DNA of 64,000 bases. Origin: Himantopus leucocephalus. Taxonomy: Eukaryota > Chordata > Aves > Charadriiformes > Recurvirostridae. The stretch lies in NCBI GenBank assembly GCA_003993805.1, contig RSEF01000002.1, positions 89,132,045-89,196,044 on the forward strand, given 5' to 3'. Made by a program: the position numbers and the translations under genes. Below the pieces are notes generated by a model. The model was not told the origin of the DNA, ran no database searches, and saw nothing but the letters and a program-made list of their open reading frames with translations. Shown here in pieces: positions 24,001 to 36,320 of this stretch. Position 1 is the stretch's first letter; every line of letters starts with the position of its first letter.

Positions 24001-27000
24001 CGAACTTGACATTTAAAACCTGTTTTTACAAAAAAACTATATTAAATTATAAAAGTAAACTTGTAGGACTTCTCAGCACAGATTTACATGTAAACTTAGC
24101 AGCAAAGTATTCAACATAGTTAGGCAGTATTTATCTATTTCTAGCATTCTTCTTTGTATAGTTCAAGACTGATTATTTCTATTCAATATTCAACATTTCT
24201 AATGTTAAAGAAAATTCCATTTGAGAAACTCTCTTTCATTGGTTTAAGAATATCCAGTGTCTCCATATACCTGAGCTGAATGTTTCACTTCTTACATTAC
24301 TGTAAGATCTTTCCAGTTTTTTGACAGCGTAGAGAAGTTGAAACCATTGGTGAGAAAGAGACTTCACAGTCAGAGCACTAAGTCCATATCTTAACAAGAA
24401 TTATAAAATGAGTTTAATGAATGTTCTGCGGTATCTACTAATACCAGCAAAATTTCATAGATATCCATAGATTTATATGATACTGTGTTTGCTATACGTC
24501 TATCCTCACTTGCGCAACTTCCCATGTGTACAGGACAGCTGTAGAGGGGCACTCATTATTGTTTCAAGGTTGCTTATTTTTGAACCTTTTTTATTTTGAA
24601 CCTTCTGCTCAGGTTCTTGACCATTTATTTTATGGAATTATGGTATATGAGTACATCAAGTTGCGTTATCAGCTGTGCGTCTTATAACAGGGTCTTTACA
24701 AGACCCTTTCAGACAGCTTGGTTTCAAGTTTAAATTCTGAATGTTGGAATCACAAAATGTTATGTCCCATATACCTTTTCAATTTCAATAAATGGGGAAT
24801 TTATGGCTCTCTAAATGTTGAAGTCCAGAGACAAATTCTCTGTTCTCCTATTTGAAAACCATAATACCTCGACAGCGGGGATTGTAAAGATTAGAGGAAT
24901 GGTGATGATAGCACTCAAATGTAAAACTTTTTATTCAACAGCTGGATAGCCTTGTAGGAGCTTGCCACGTGCCACTGACTTCTCTTCTTTCCACTGTTCA
25001 TTAAAATAATTTGCAACGTATGAAAGATTAACTTGAGGACATAAAAGTGTACTGATCTCTTTCACAAACTTCAGTCTTTCATGATATACTGAAGGTATGA
25101 GCATGTAATCCTGACTTAGGCAAAATTCACATTTATGTCAAAAGAGGCTTTATGTCTGCCGCATCAAGAAGTCTGGCTACTCTGCTGCCAGAGGGACATA
25201 TAAAGAACAGCTTTATGTTGGATGTCTTTGCCTTATCATTTGGTATTTCCAGATTCATAGACAGAATCCTAAATCCATTGTTAGGCACTGATGAAGTAGT
25301 ACTCAAAGTGCTGAGTACTTAGTTCTTCTCTGTTACATGCAGTAGGAGTTGTGAGGCATGACGTATTTATTTGAAAGTAAATTTAAATACTTAAAAAGGC
25401 AGTCTGCTTGCTCAGGGGTAGATTTGCTGTGGAGACTGCCAGAGAGAAAGGATGCGTTGAGGTGGCTTTTCTTTATCTCCATCCCTCTTATCTGCAAGTT
25501 GAGGCTGCATCCATTCCAACAGAAGTTTCCTAATTTTGAGTGTCTGAGCCTCATAGTTTTCTCAGGTCTAATAACTTTCTTTAGAGGACCACCAAACGTT
25601 TTCAAAAGAATAAGTAGATAAAACTCCTTGTGGGTGATGAGACTGATGATAGTGTCAGTCTGACAGATCCTCAAGTGGCCAAGCTCCTCAGGCTGACAGT
25701 GTGATCTGATTTAATTGAGGATGTCAGCATTCCTACCCATCCTCTCTTGCTCTGTTTGTGGCTGAGCATCGCCTTCCTCTCCCACTCGGCACTCTCACTT
25801 TTCTGCTCTGTAAAGAAAAAGTGAATGTTTTTAGGCCATTTTAGTTGATGTAACCAGCTCACTGTAAGACCATGCAAATGTGATGGCACAGAGGAGGAGG
25901 CAGGAATTTGTGACCAGGAGCAAGATCAGTTTGGGGTGAAAAGGAGCACTGAAAGGACTCACCAGAATTGCCCGAAGGGGTCTTGGAACCACAGTGCTCT
26001 CATCTTAGGGCAGAATTGGGAATGGAGAGGGGAACCCACTCTTCAAATCACCAGCTTATTAGTAGAGGTGAACTCATCCTCTTAAAAATAAAACAAAAAA
26101 ACCTCACCTTTTATTTTTTTTTTTACTAATCCTTTAATCCTTTTTGTCTGTCTGTTTCTATTTCTTGAAAAGAGGAAGGGGAGAGAGCTGTGATTTATGG
26201 GTAGTAGGTAAAAATACAATGGTTGTGAATGTACATGCTGTTAAAGAAAACTAACTGAACAGAAACCTCAGAGGAATCCAAAACCTCTTAAGAACACTTA
26301 CTCTTCTAAAATTAAATTTAAAACGTAAAAAAAATTTCTGAATTTGTGAGCTGCAACTACTAGGGATGGGTGCATCATCTTGGAAAGTAGTAGTATGGCA
26401 GAACTTCCCTGCCGTTCAGCTGCCCTTTTCAAGTGCTGCTGCTAGAGATTACACCACAGCCTGCAAAGGCCAAAGGCTTGGACAGTTTAGAGCTTGAGGG
26501 AGTATAGATAGCATTGTTTTTTCTTTAATTATAAGATTCCACACCTCTACTATCACTTTTCCTCTTAAACCGTTATCTCCTTGAAGGCATTTTTGTGGCT
26601 GCTGTTTTGTATAATCCATGTCTGTGGATGCAGCTGGACTGAAAAATTGTTCTAAAATAGCTAATTTCCTTTCAAACAGAGTTACTTCAGTTGAAAATCT
26701 ATTCTGCCAGTTTATAAATCTCTGTTTTCTCCTTGTCTTCCTTCAAAGTGAAATTGGTAAACTAGCCTTGGAAGTTTCAGAATTTAATTCCTTTAAGGTA
26801 TCTTGCTCTTCCAAGAATGTCGAAGAGGGATAAGGCAATAAAAGAATAATCAGAAAGCAAAGCCAACTGCAAATAAAGCTCCTAGGCACAGTAGAGGAAA
26901 AGCCTCTCTTAGTAAGTTGATGTTGGGCAGTTTTGCAATGAGGTGCTTATATTGACAGAGGGCTGTAATGCGACTGTTCCTAGTCTCACTGTTAAGCCAA

Positions 27001-30000
27001 GTAATGTTTTCTGTACCACGGATGGCACTTCTCATCACATGAGTTGTATGCTATGGAGCTGCATGAATTTAGAGATTCTTAAAATACCACGTGTCCATTT
27101 TGCTAATGAAAAATATATTGATAGTAGGTGGTTTTATAAATACACAAGTGAGGAATGAGTCTAATGTTTTTGAAAGTGTTAAGAATGAATGAGGAAAGTC
27201 ACTGTATGCAGACAGCACACTTCTATTTTGAAAATAGGTGTGTTATTTCCACCCACTCTCCTGCATTTTTGGGATTGATTCCCATCTGCTCCCCACGCTG
27301 CAAGGTTTAAACAGTGTCTCTCAGGCTGTTCAAATTGTATTTTCGTACACTAACTGTAGGGTAAGGTGCTGCCTTTTGTTTGAATTTACACCATGCCTCA
27401 GTATTTTATGTTGAATGGCTAGCACAGAGACTGGATAGACACCTGGGAAAATAGTTTTACAATTAAAAAAAACAGTTGCAGCTGGTCCTTGGCAAGCTCC
27501 TCTGTCATTTTTATTGGCAGAACTTGAAGACGTTGGTCTTTGTCCTGTGCCTTGGAAGTTCATGGAGCTCTGGCTACCACTAACTTCAATTCAGCCCTAC
27601 TACTTTTATCTCAAGAACTTGCCTGGCAGACTTCTCTCTGAAATAAACTCAGTCCAGTGTGATCCTTGTGAGAAACACCAGATTGATCACAGCAGTATGT
27701 TTCCCTCTTTAAATCTGTATCCCAGCTTTCAGTATCATAACATCTGAAATGGAAAGCAAGTAGTAACTTGGCTTAAGCAAGTGTCCTCATGCCAAAAGCC
27801 ACCATCAAAAAAACCACAAACCAAATAAAAAATTCAAACCCAAAATGCCATGTTACATGGTTTATGACTAAACTAAATCTGTATAACTCGCTTATATTTC
27901 AAAATTGGGACTGCTTCTTGAGCATCTCAGCTGGAAGCCTGGAACTATTGCAGTAAAAAACAGTACTCGCGAGACTCGGACAGAGCGCTTCAATAATGCA
28001 TCCCTGTGTCAGATGTGCAGAGCTACTGATGAGCAGAATAAGAAAGACAGGCTTTTTAATTTATGTTTATGCCTATTCATGTGGGAAAAACTCATCAAGT
28101 CTTGTTTTTCCAACTGAGATACTTAAATTCAAAGTTGAAGGCATGTACTGTTTTCTTCGATACTTATTTTGGCAAGTGGTCATTCATCCAATTTCATGTC
28201 ATTTTAATTGTCTCATTTTACACTGACATTATTAGCAATACCACATAATGTGATTTAGGTTAATGTTGCTAAAGGAAGAAAATGGGGAAGACCTACGTAT
28301 GTTATAAATCCAGTAAGCTTGTTCCAACCAGCATTATAACCACAGGAGAAAATTGTGTTTTATACCTCTTGCAGTCTCCTTCAAAGTCTCTCTTCCTGTG
28401 GCTTTCCTTCAGTGACAGGAATAACGTTTCTTACTGGAATCACAGTGACCAAGCACTCGTGTTTGCTCTTTGGGCCAAAGAGAAATCCCACCTGTGTTTG
28501 GCATTATGTAAACCTTTATCTTGAATGGAAGACTAACAAGATGATTGAATCTATTCAGAAACAGCATCTCCAAAGTAAAATGCTTGTTTAACCCTATTCC
28601 TAAACATACAAGGCAGAGTTAAGGTTAAAAACTGTAAAAAGACATTTATTCATGCATTGCTTCTAATTGTAACCTCAGTCTTTGTCTGTAATTATTTTTT
28701 TGTTCCTTTTTCTCCAGCTAATTTCCAGTTATGGTTTATCTGGACTCCTGTGTAATCTCTTAATCAGTATGTCTCCTTTTTTTGCCTGATAGTACTTGCT
28801 GACTCTAAGCAGTCTCTGGTTTCCCACTTGTCTTTCTGCCTGTTTTTGACTAGAGGATTTTCAATATTTTCAGTAGGGTTCCTGATCCAGGGCTTCGCCT
28901 TGAAAAGGATAAATCGTTATTTGCCTGATTGGAGATTGATAAGGGATATTTTCCAATAGACATCCCCTTTATTTTTAATCAGGAGTCTTTGTCTATGGCT
29001 TTTACTCCTTCCTTTTTTCACCTCTTTTGTCATGGGAAAACACTCGGGGCTACATGCTGTATTTGTAAAGAAGTTTTCTGAAAATTGTGGAGTTCAGCTT
29101 AAACTCAAACATGATGGTGACAGGATCTTCAGTGTAGTGAGGAGATTATTGGAAACCAGAGAGAAATCATTGAAAGATAATGATAGAAAGGTTCAGAACT
29201 AGGTGAAGACTACAACCTGGTAATTTTTGAAGATAGATGAGAATGATGTTGGTGAAAAAAAAAAGTGAATTCTGTCCAATCTTAGTGAGCTGTTGTAGCC
29301 AAAGTAAGGGAATCTGGGATTATTTAAAAAAATCTCAGCATATTTTAACACTTCATGAATTAAGTCCTTTGAATTTTTCTTCCAGAATTGTTTGGTTTTG
29401 AACAGACTTTGGTTTATACTAAGAGGGAAAACAGCTTTAGAAACTCAAACAAGGAATAGTCTAAACACGTTGTATTAAATTAAACATTCAGTTGATACTG
29501 AATTATTTAGTAGAAGTAACAAGAAAATTTTTTGTATTTGTTTTGGCAGCTAAACTGAAATAGCCAGTTTTTACAGCTCTGTCTGGGACCTTGTCCTGCT
29601 GGCCATTGCAGTGTTGTGCTGGCAAGTAGAAATGATTTGATCAGGACATGGAGAGTAGAAGGGAGGTCATTGGTAGACTTTAGACATTGGTAGGCTTAGA
29701 CAGATGTAAGCTTTCAGGTAAAAATTGGTATGCATAGCTGCAGCTAGATTGGATCATGTTAACTGGATAAAAAAGCTCTGAAACTATTGAAGAGTTGAAT
29801 TCATAAATCTGTTTGGACTTCCAAATGCTAACTTGTGTTTCTCTGTGAGACTTTTTAGGCATTTGTTCACTCTACTTTCTAAGCTTGGATGTGCTAACAT
29901 CACAATTTGATGATGTTTTGATCTTCAAAATGTACCTCAGACCCAAATCCTTTCCTTTTTTTATTCGGTAGTTGCTTTGAAAGGTGGGACTTGGTTTTCA

Positions 30001-30327
30001 TTATTCCTTGTGAGAAATTCAAAGCTCTGACTTTGGCATCTATGTCACACAAATAAAGTCCTTGCTGCAGGCAGAATGGTGCTTCTGCCTGGCAGGTCCA
30101 TAGCTAGTGCCACGAGACAGTGAACGTATTTATAATATGGAACGAGGACAAAGCACAGCACAGGCTTAAACAGAACCAACACAGTGATGTGATTCCTGGA
30201 CGGGTGCCACGTAAGTGGAAGTAGGTGGCTAGGACTTCAATGCAATCAATGCAGTGCCAAGGTACTCGAGCACCAGAAAGTGAATACCAAAACCTGAAGC
30301 CACTGTTACTGATTTGAAACGGCTCTT

Positions 30328-30346
30328 NTTTTTTTTTTTTTTTTTT
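30328..30346. repeat. Poly-T tract with an N
   Basis: A single N at 30328 is followed by 18 T (30329-30346). The length of the run is probably unreliable. Confidence 0.85.
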
Positions 30347-30424
30347 GAAAGTAATGTACCTGCATTTTTACTACAGATCAGCTAAAAATTTGTATGGCAA
30401 GTAGAAACAGATATTTGTGGAAGT

Positions 30425-30815
30425 GCATGAATGAGCAAGGAGTTCCTAACGGAACTTGGAAGACATAAAAACGAGTTCTACAAAAGGTGAAGGCAGGAGC
30501 AGGTGACCCAGGAGGAGTGTAAAGTAGCTGTCTGATCTTGCCAGGATAGGCTTAGGAAAGCCAAAGTTGACAGTGAGTTGAATCTGGGAAGGGATGTGAA
30601 GAGCAACAAAGGATTCTACAAGTACCTCAGCAGCAAAAGGGAGACTGGGGCAAATGTGGACCCGCTGCTGAATGGGCCTGGGGAACAAATTACATGGAAA
30701 AGGCCAAGGTACTCAGTGCTGCCCTTACCTCAGGTTTTGCCAGTAAGACCAGCCTTCAGGATTCCCTGGCCCCTGAGACCTATGGGAAAGTCTTATCTCT
30801 TCTTTTGGTGCTGTC
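30425..30815 (+). mobile_element. CR1 ORF2 internal fragment
   Basis: The + strand encodes the CR1 ORF2 segment before the reverse transcriptase. The open part reads NLGRDVKSNKGFYKYLSSKR and then ETGANVDPLLNG. Further on, in another frame, comes FASKTSLQDSLAPETYGKV, the CR1 segment that usually reads FxSVFTGKTSLQ. At least one frameshift separates the two. Neither element end is present; boundaries are approximate. Confidence 0.88.
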
Positions 30816-31708
30816 TTTTCTTACTCTCCCTGTGGGGCAGCATCTAAGATATCTCAAGCTCTGTCTTTTTCCCTCCCCCTGTTGCAAACATCAGCCTGCT
30901 CCAACCACATCTAAATGACAGCAGTGGGTGCATATTATGTTTCCCTGGCTTCTCCTAGCAGGAGTGGAAATCTAAAAAAGGCCAGTGCAGATAGCAAGAA
31001 TGTGTTTATTGCACAGGTGCCGGCATGGACACAGAGTGTAGTCAGGCAACAAGAAAACAGGACTTTCGTTTATCAGACAGGAGGCAGAACTATCTCTGCA
31101 TGTTCTTCCCTCTGCTATGAATCAGGGAAAGCAATTTGAAAAAGTAAATGTGCAGAACATGCAAAATTTTGCACAAGGGAAATTTCTGTAGCAAGAACAA
31201 ATCATAAATGGGGGGTACATAGGTAGAAAGACAAATTCATATTCAGGTAACATTGTTATGAGCTCTGACTCATAACCCGCCTAGAACAGAACCGATTGTA
31301 AGTCACTGGAAAAGTGCTTCCAGTGTAAAATAAATAACATATGAGGGAAGAGGAGGCAGTGCGTGCTGCTTGAACCTGGATGTTATAATAAAAAAACGCA
31401 TCTTGGGTCTAGTCAAGACTTAAGACAGGATTTAGATTCTTGATTTTATTCTTTTAATTTACAAAAAAGACTCGGTCCATATTTGATAAGCGTTTCATAT
31501 TATTTCCCTTGCTATAAAGAATAACTTCAGTCATGTTAATTATAAATGATGTTCAACTTTTCTTTAATGTTTGCTGAAACTCTTTTTAAACAGCATCAAA
31601 ATATATAATTTCGATGAAAGGTTATTGCTTATTTGAAGTAAATTAAGCTAAGGCTGATAATGGGTGATGTAACTCTAATTTAGAATTAGAATTAGAAGGT
31701 CATATTGA

Positions 31709-31860
31709 TGCCTGTACTGGGTCAGATCATACCTAGTGTGCTGTCTTGCCTTCAGGCCACAGCAGGTGCCTAGGAAAAACCTAAACATGTAATGATATTT
31801 CCTCAGAAAACTTTCCCAGCTATTTGAAACCCAGGAGCTTCCTGAGATGAAGGTAGTGTC
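31709..31860 (+). repeat. Ancient amniote interspersed repeat (family uncertain)
   Basis: The stretch beginning CCTGTACTGGGTCAGATCAT, followed by CTGTCTTGCC and CCACAGCAGGTGCCTAGGAA, follows the pattern of an old repeat common in reptile and bird genomes (tactgggtcagaccaa, ctgtcttc, acagtggcca, ccaggtgc). Divergence is high and I cannot name the family from memory with certainty. Confidence 0.45.
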
Positions 31861-32216
31861 TTGGATGGTTTTTTATTCAGTCAGCTTTTCAGCTTTCACA
31901 GGGGATTTGCAAAGTGGGGTAACCACACAAACAGAACCACACCACTCAGTGGTAGAAATTTTAATCATAATGAAACAATTATCTGTGTTTGATTTGTTTT
32001 TGTAGCACAAAATACAATCATGTAATGACAGCAGGGCAAATTCAATCAAGAGCTTGCTCACCTGAGCGATATTTTTATGTCAGCTTCACCCTGTGACATT
32101 TGACTCACATTTGCTTTTTGTATCTTCGTTGTCCTGTGGAAAAGAATTCTGCAACTCATCATGTGAATTAAGAACTTCTGGGTTTTATATCATTAAATAT
32201 TCTTTACTATTCAAAA

Positions 32217-32245
32217 AACAGTGAATGCACTTTTAATTCACTGTT
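32217..32245. other. Perfect 10-bp hairpin
   Basis: AACAGTGAAT at 32217-32226 pairs exactly with ATTCACTGTT at 32236-32245 across a 9-base loop. The stem is too short for a typical pre-miRNA. It may be chance in AT-rich DNA. Confidence 0.5.
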
Positions 32246-32837
32246 AAAATCAGTGAACAATATTCCCTGTGCACGTTTCTCATGATTGTATAACTATTAT
32301 CTCTCTCCTCAGATGTCTTTTTCTAGGCTGAGGAATCAGTCTATTTAATCCTACCCTGTAGAGAAAACACAAAAAGCTGGAGGTCTTTTGTCCCCTTTCT
32401 ATGCATCTTTCCTAGTTCTACTTTCAAATTTGAAATTAGGGGTTGGATCAGAAATGCAAAATCTATTGAAAACAAGGGGGTGAGTGGATTTGTTCCATGT
32501 TTTCTAGTGTTCTGTACATCTCATAATTTATTTCTAATTCCTTTTTTTGTTTCTGTAGCTTAAGATCTCATTCTTGAATAGTTATGTTCAGTTCAGAGCC
32601 CATCACTGAATACATGAAATTAAGTAATTTCATTCTGAAAGTTCTTTTTCCTGGTATGCAACACTGTATTTAGTAAAACTGCAAATTAAATTCAATATAG
32701 ATAACTAGCCGTTCAGATTTGTAAGGGTTTCCTGGAACTCAATACAGTCAGATCTCTGTTAACCTGAATAACTTGGTATCGTTAGCAAGTAATGTAACTT
32801 CACTGTTCATTCTCTTCTGCATCACCTAAGGATACAT

Positions 32838-33089
32838 TCAGCATTTATGAGTTCTGCCATAGATTTCTGTGGGTCTCAACTGCTGACCTCCTCCCTTCTG
32901 AAAATCGACCATATACCTATCCCACCTACTTCTTAACCTCTTCTTTATCCATGGAAGAACCTTCCCTCTTATGCTCTGATTGCATAGTTTCTTGTAGAGG
33001 TTCTTAAGGGTCCTTTGGTAAGAGAACTTGTCTCTGCTTGCCTGTTGGAAGTCCAAACAGAATGTATCACCTGGATATCCTTTAATCAC
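32838..33089 (-). mobile_element. CR1-like fragment with RT motif A region
   Basis: On the minus strand an 83-codon open frame reads GDTFCLDFQQASRDKFSYQR and then LLK-like KNLYKKL, IRGKVLPWIKKRLRSRW. This follows the CR1 reverse-transcriptase pattern around motif A (YLDFQKAFDKVPHQRLLxKL, then GIRGKVLxWIxxWLxxR). The motif A aspartate (LDF) is still present. The piece lies on the 3' side of the motif B/C fragment at 33131-33424 when read on the minus strand, the reverse of the order inside one element. It is therefore probably a second, older copy. Confidence 0.75.
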
Positions 33090-33130
33090 ACTTTGTTCAT
33101 ATCCATATCTATTTTTTTTAGACAGTGTTG

Positions 33131-34720
33131 TTATAGGAGGTTATTCCATTCCAGCTGCAGGACTTGGCCTTCGTTGAACTTTATAACGCTCCTGTCAGCT
33201 TCTTTCTTCAGTCTATTGAGGTGCCTCTGCAAAACCAGCCCTGCTCTCCACCATATTGATCTCCCATTTTCTCTGATTTTTCTAGAATTTACAAACCTCC
33301 TGAGACTGCATTCTGTCCCATTGTCTAGGTTGTTAATAAAGATGTTAAACAGTATTGGCCCAAATATCAGTCTTCGACTGACTGATAACTGGTTACCAGA
33401 TGGATTTTTTGCTACTGAATGCAACCCCTTAAGCCTGATGATTCAGTTTCTGACTTGTGTTATTTTCTGTTAATCCGGTCAGTATCTCAATAACTGCGCT
33501 GTATGGATACTACAGGAGACAGTGGCACATATATTTCTAAAGGTAAAGTAAAACAGTGTGCACTGCTCTCATCAAAGAAGGCAGTCAGGTTGGTAAGGTG
33601 CGATTTGCCCTTGGCAGACCTGTACTGGCTGTTCCTAGTTGCCTTCTTGTCTTCCATATGCCTGGACATGGCTTCTAAGATGACTTGGTCCATAACCTGC
33701 GTGGGGACTGAGGTGAGGCTGACAGGCCTGTAGTTCTCCAGGTATTCCTTGGCCTTCTTGAAGAATGGAAGGCAAATGTAATTTTTCTAATGGTCAGGAA
33801 CTTCCCTGCTTGCCATGACCTTGAAAAGTTGATAGAGAATGGCCTTGCAATGGCTTTGGCCAGCTCCTTCAGTACCTTTAGATGCTTCCGATCTGGTTGT
33901 GTGGACTTGTATACATTCAGTTAGTTTAGATGCCCCCTAACTCTGATGTTCCTTTGCATTGAGTAATGCTTCACTTCCGCGGACTCTTCTAGTAGGCTCA
34001 GGGACATGGCAGACCAGCGGGCAGGTCTTACCAGTGAAAACTGAGGCAAAGAAGGCACTGTGTACCTCAGGGTTTTTTTTTGTGTCGCTTGACATTAGCT
34101 GCCCGACCCACTGAGCTGCAAGCTGGCGAACTTACTGATGCTATTGTCTTTCTGATACTATTCACTTTCCATCCTGGTTTCAACTCTGGCTGAGCTTTGT
34201 CTTTCCTAGCTCCATTCCTGTGTATTCAGGCAGTGTTTCTAGATTTTTCAAGGAGAGCTCATATGTTCTCCCGCTCTCTGTATATTTCTTTTTTGTGTTT
34301 CATCTCTATCAGGAGTCCCTTGCTCACATGTGCTGGCCTTCTGCTGTGCCTGCTCAGATATTTCCATGTTAGAATGGACCATTCTTATGATGTGAGATGT
34401 TGTGCCTGAGGATCAACCTGCTAACCTGCCCTGTGCCTTTTGGGGCAGTCTCTCGTGGGACGATGCCAAGAAGATCCTTAAACAAGCTGAAATCTGCTAT
34501 TCTGAAGTCCATGACTATAGTTCTACTATTTGTTTTGCTTGCTTTTCTCAAAATTGTCCACCCTACTCTGATCGCTGCAGCCAAGGCAGACCTCACCTTT
34601 CCCACGCCTGTTTCACAGTAACAAGTCCAGAAGATCATCTTCCCTGGTTGGGCTGTCACTCACTGTTATCAACGAATTGCCATCAATGTATTTCAGAAAT
34701 GTCCTGGACTGCTTATACCT
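33131..34720 (-). mobile_element. Decayed CR1 ORF2 copy
   Basis: Read on the minus strand, pieces of CR1 ORF2 follow in the right order. About 34659-34369 gives MDFRIADFSLFKDLLGIVP (the CR1 segment before the RT). About 34080-33700 carries the complement of GAGGCTGACAGGCCTGTAGT. 33693-33487 gives MEDKKATRNSQYRSAKGKSH. 33424-33131 gives GPILFNIFINNLDNGTECSL and then RRFVNS. Motif A is missing between the last two, so there is an internal deletion. The position of the catalytic FADD reads FVNS, so the RT is dead. The + strand open frame at 33015-33473 is the antisense of this copy. Confidence 0.85.
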
Positions 34721-34859
34721 AGCAGTCAGGGTGGTTGAATTTGCATACCAGGGCTTGCATCTTTGTTCACTACGGTATTACTTATTATGTAGTGTTTGAT
34801 AATTTGCTTGGTACAGGCATCAGTGCTGCCAGTTTCGTAGGTCTTTCTGGAGTCCATTT

Positions 34860-36320
34860 TAGAAATAGATATTACATTTGCTATCTTCCAGTCCTCAGGT
34901 GACAAAGCAGTTGTAAGCTAAATGTCTTACACTGATTTTATTATAAAAAGGAGGTGGGGGAGGGGTTCAGTCGTTCAGCACTTTCATCTCTGAATTCCTT
35001 TAATATTCTTGCATTAAAAAAAATCCTGAAAATCTGTTGCTTTTGTTTTATCTGTATTCTATAACCTCTTGTAACAGCACTGTGGTTTGAGACAGAGTTT
35101 TTGATGAGCAGCACCGCCCCCCCCCCCCCNGAGAACCCCCCCCCCCCCCCCCCCCCCCGCCCCCTATTCTGGGATGAGAACTTCCTTGAGCTTTTCCATG
35201 ATGAACTTGGGCAGGGGGGAAAATATATTTTTTCTGGTGTGGGTTTATCTTCTTAATCACTTCTTTGATCATTTACTGCTTCTGTGAACTGTCAAGCTTC
35301 CTGCTTTTAATGTGTTTGAAGAAGGATTTATTACTAATATTTATGCCTTTTGCAAATTGTTCTTCAAGCTCTTTTTGGTCTACATTGTTAGGTTTTTAGA
35401 TTCTACCTGCCAGAGTTTTGCTCTATTGTTTTCTTCATTTTGACACTGCTTTAGTTTTCTGAAAGATGCTTTCTTCCTTTTATTAACTACTTCTGCCCTG
35501 CTGTTAATCTATGCCAAGTTTACTTTTGCCCTTTCCATTGTGTCTTTTTTTTTTCCCTGATAGGTAGTGTTCATTTGTTTTGTGTCTCCAGCTAGGTATC
35601 CTTGAAAGCTGCCTGCAAAACTTTAACTCTCATCTGCTTCAGTTAGCTCCTTTTTATCAAGCTTCTTCATACTGAAGTTCACTGTTACGAAGCAGAACAT
35701 GCTGTAGTGGATTTGAATCTAAGTACATCATGATTGCTATTACAGTGCTATTCCTGCACGCTACTCAGGGCAAAGTCAAGAGTTGCTTCTTCACTCTTGG
35801 GCCTTATGGTGAGTTGCTTCACAAAAACCTTGTTTTGTGTCTAAAACTTTACTCTTGCTGCCAGGCTTCAATGTAGTGCATACCCAAACTTTCTGAGGGT
35901 AGCTGAAGCCTGCTATTGCTACTTCATTTTTGGACCTCCTGGCATCCCTCAGAATACACATTCGGGGAGACTACCTGTTACACTGGAGAGGATGCTCATC
36001 TACATACCTTAATTGCTTTTCTTCCTAGCTGGCCAGTGGAGAGGGATTTTCCTTTTTCTCTTTCCCTTTCTATCCTTGTTTTGTTTCCATAAGTAACTTT
36101 GAAGATGATGTATGGCGTGAGCTATGGATCCCACTAAACTTGACTCAGCTTGTGCACCACCTGCTGATCAAATCACTACTGTAACTTCTTTTTTATTGGC
36201 TTCTCTGCTCCCATACTTTAGCACAGGCAGAGAGAACCCAACACTGGATCATTTTCCTCTTCTGCTCGGTCACCTGCTACCACATCACTGGGACTTCTCT
36301 CTTGGTTATAGTACTGTCCT
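34860..36320 (-). mobile_element. Possible further CR1-derived sequence, highly diverged
   Basis: About 35660-35900 repeats, in degraded form, the pattern seen near 34490-34720 (GAAGTTCACTGTTACGAAGC, then CATGATTGCTATTACAGTGC), which recalls the 5' part of CR1 copies on the minus strand. The rest of the interval shows only scattered resemblance. It also holds the poly-C tracts at 35117-35158. Boundaries and identity are weak. Confidence 0.35.
35117..35164. repeat. Long poly-C tracts with an N
   Basis: Thirteen C at 35117-35129, a single N at 35130, GAGAA, then 23 C at 35136-35158, one G and five more C. On the minus strand these are G runs able to form G-quadruplexes. The N and the imperfect centre suggest that the true length was not resolved. 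The open frame full of glycines on the minus strand is a by-product. Confidence 0.9.

Larger units (their letters stand above)
16638..32837 (+). other. SEMA5A: SEMA5A 47-kb intron, second segment
   Basis: This is intron sequence with CR1 ORF2 fragments at 18297-18481 and 30425-30815 and an ancient repeat near 31709-31860. There is a false-looking 39-bp duplication at 20851/20971 and a single N at 30328 beside a T-run. A somewhat GC-richer block at about 19330-20060 has long open frames on the minus strand that I cannot identify. The rest is unique AT-rich DNA without a recognisable gene. Confidence 0.75.

Noticed and set aside
25333..25674. Overlapping open frames on both strands
   Set aside because: No recognisable domain on either strand and no repeat match I can name; treated as chance.
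33015..33473. 152-codon + strand open frame
   Set aside because: Antisense of decayed CR1 reverse-transcriptase pieces.
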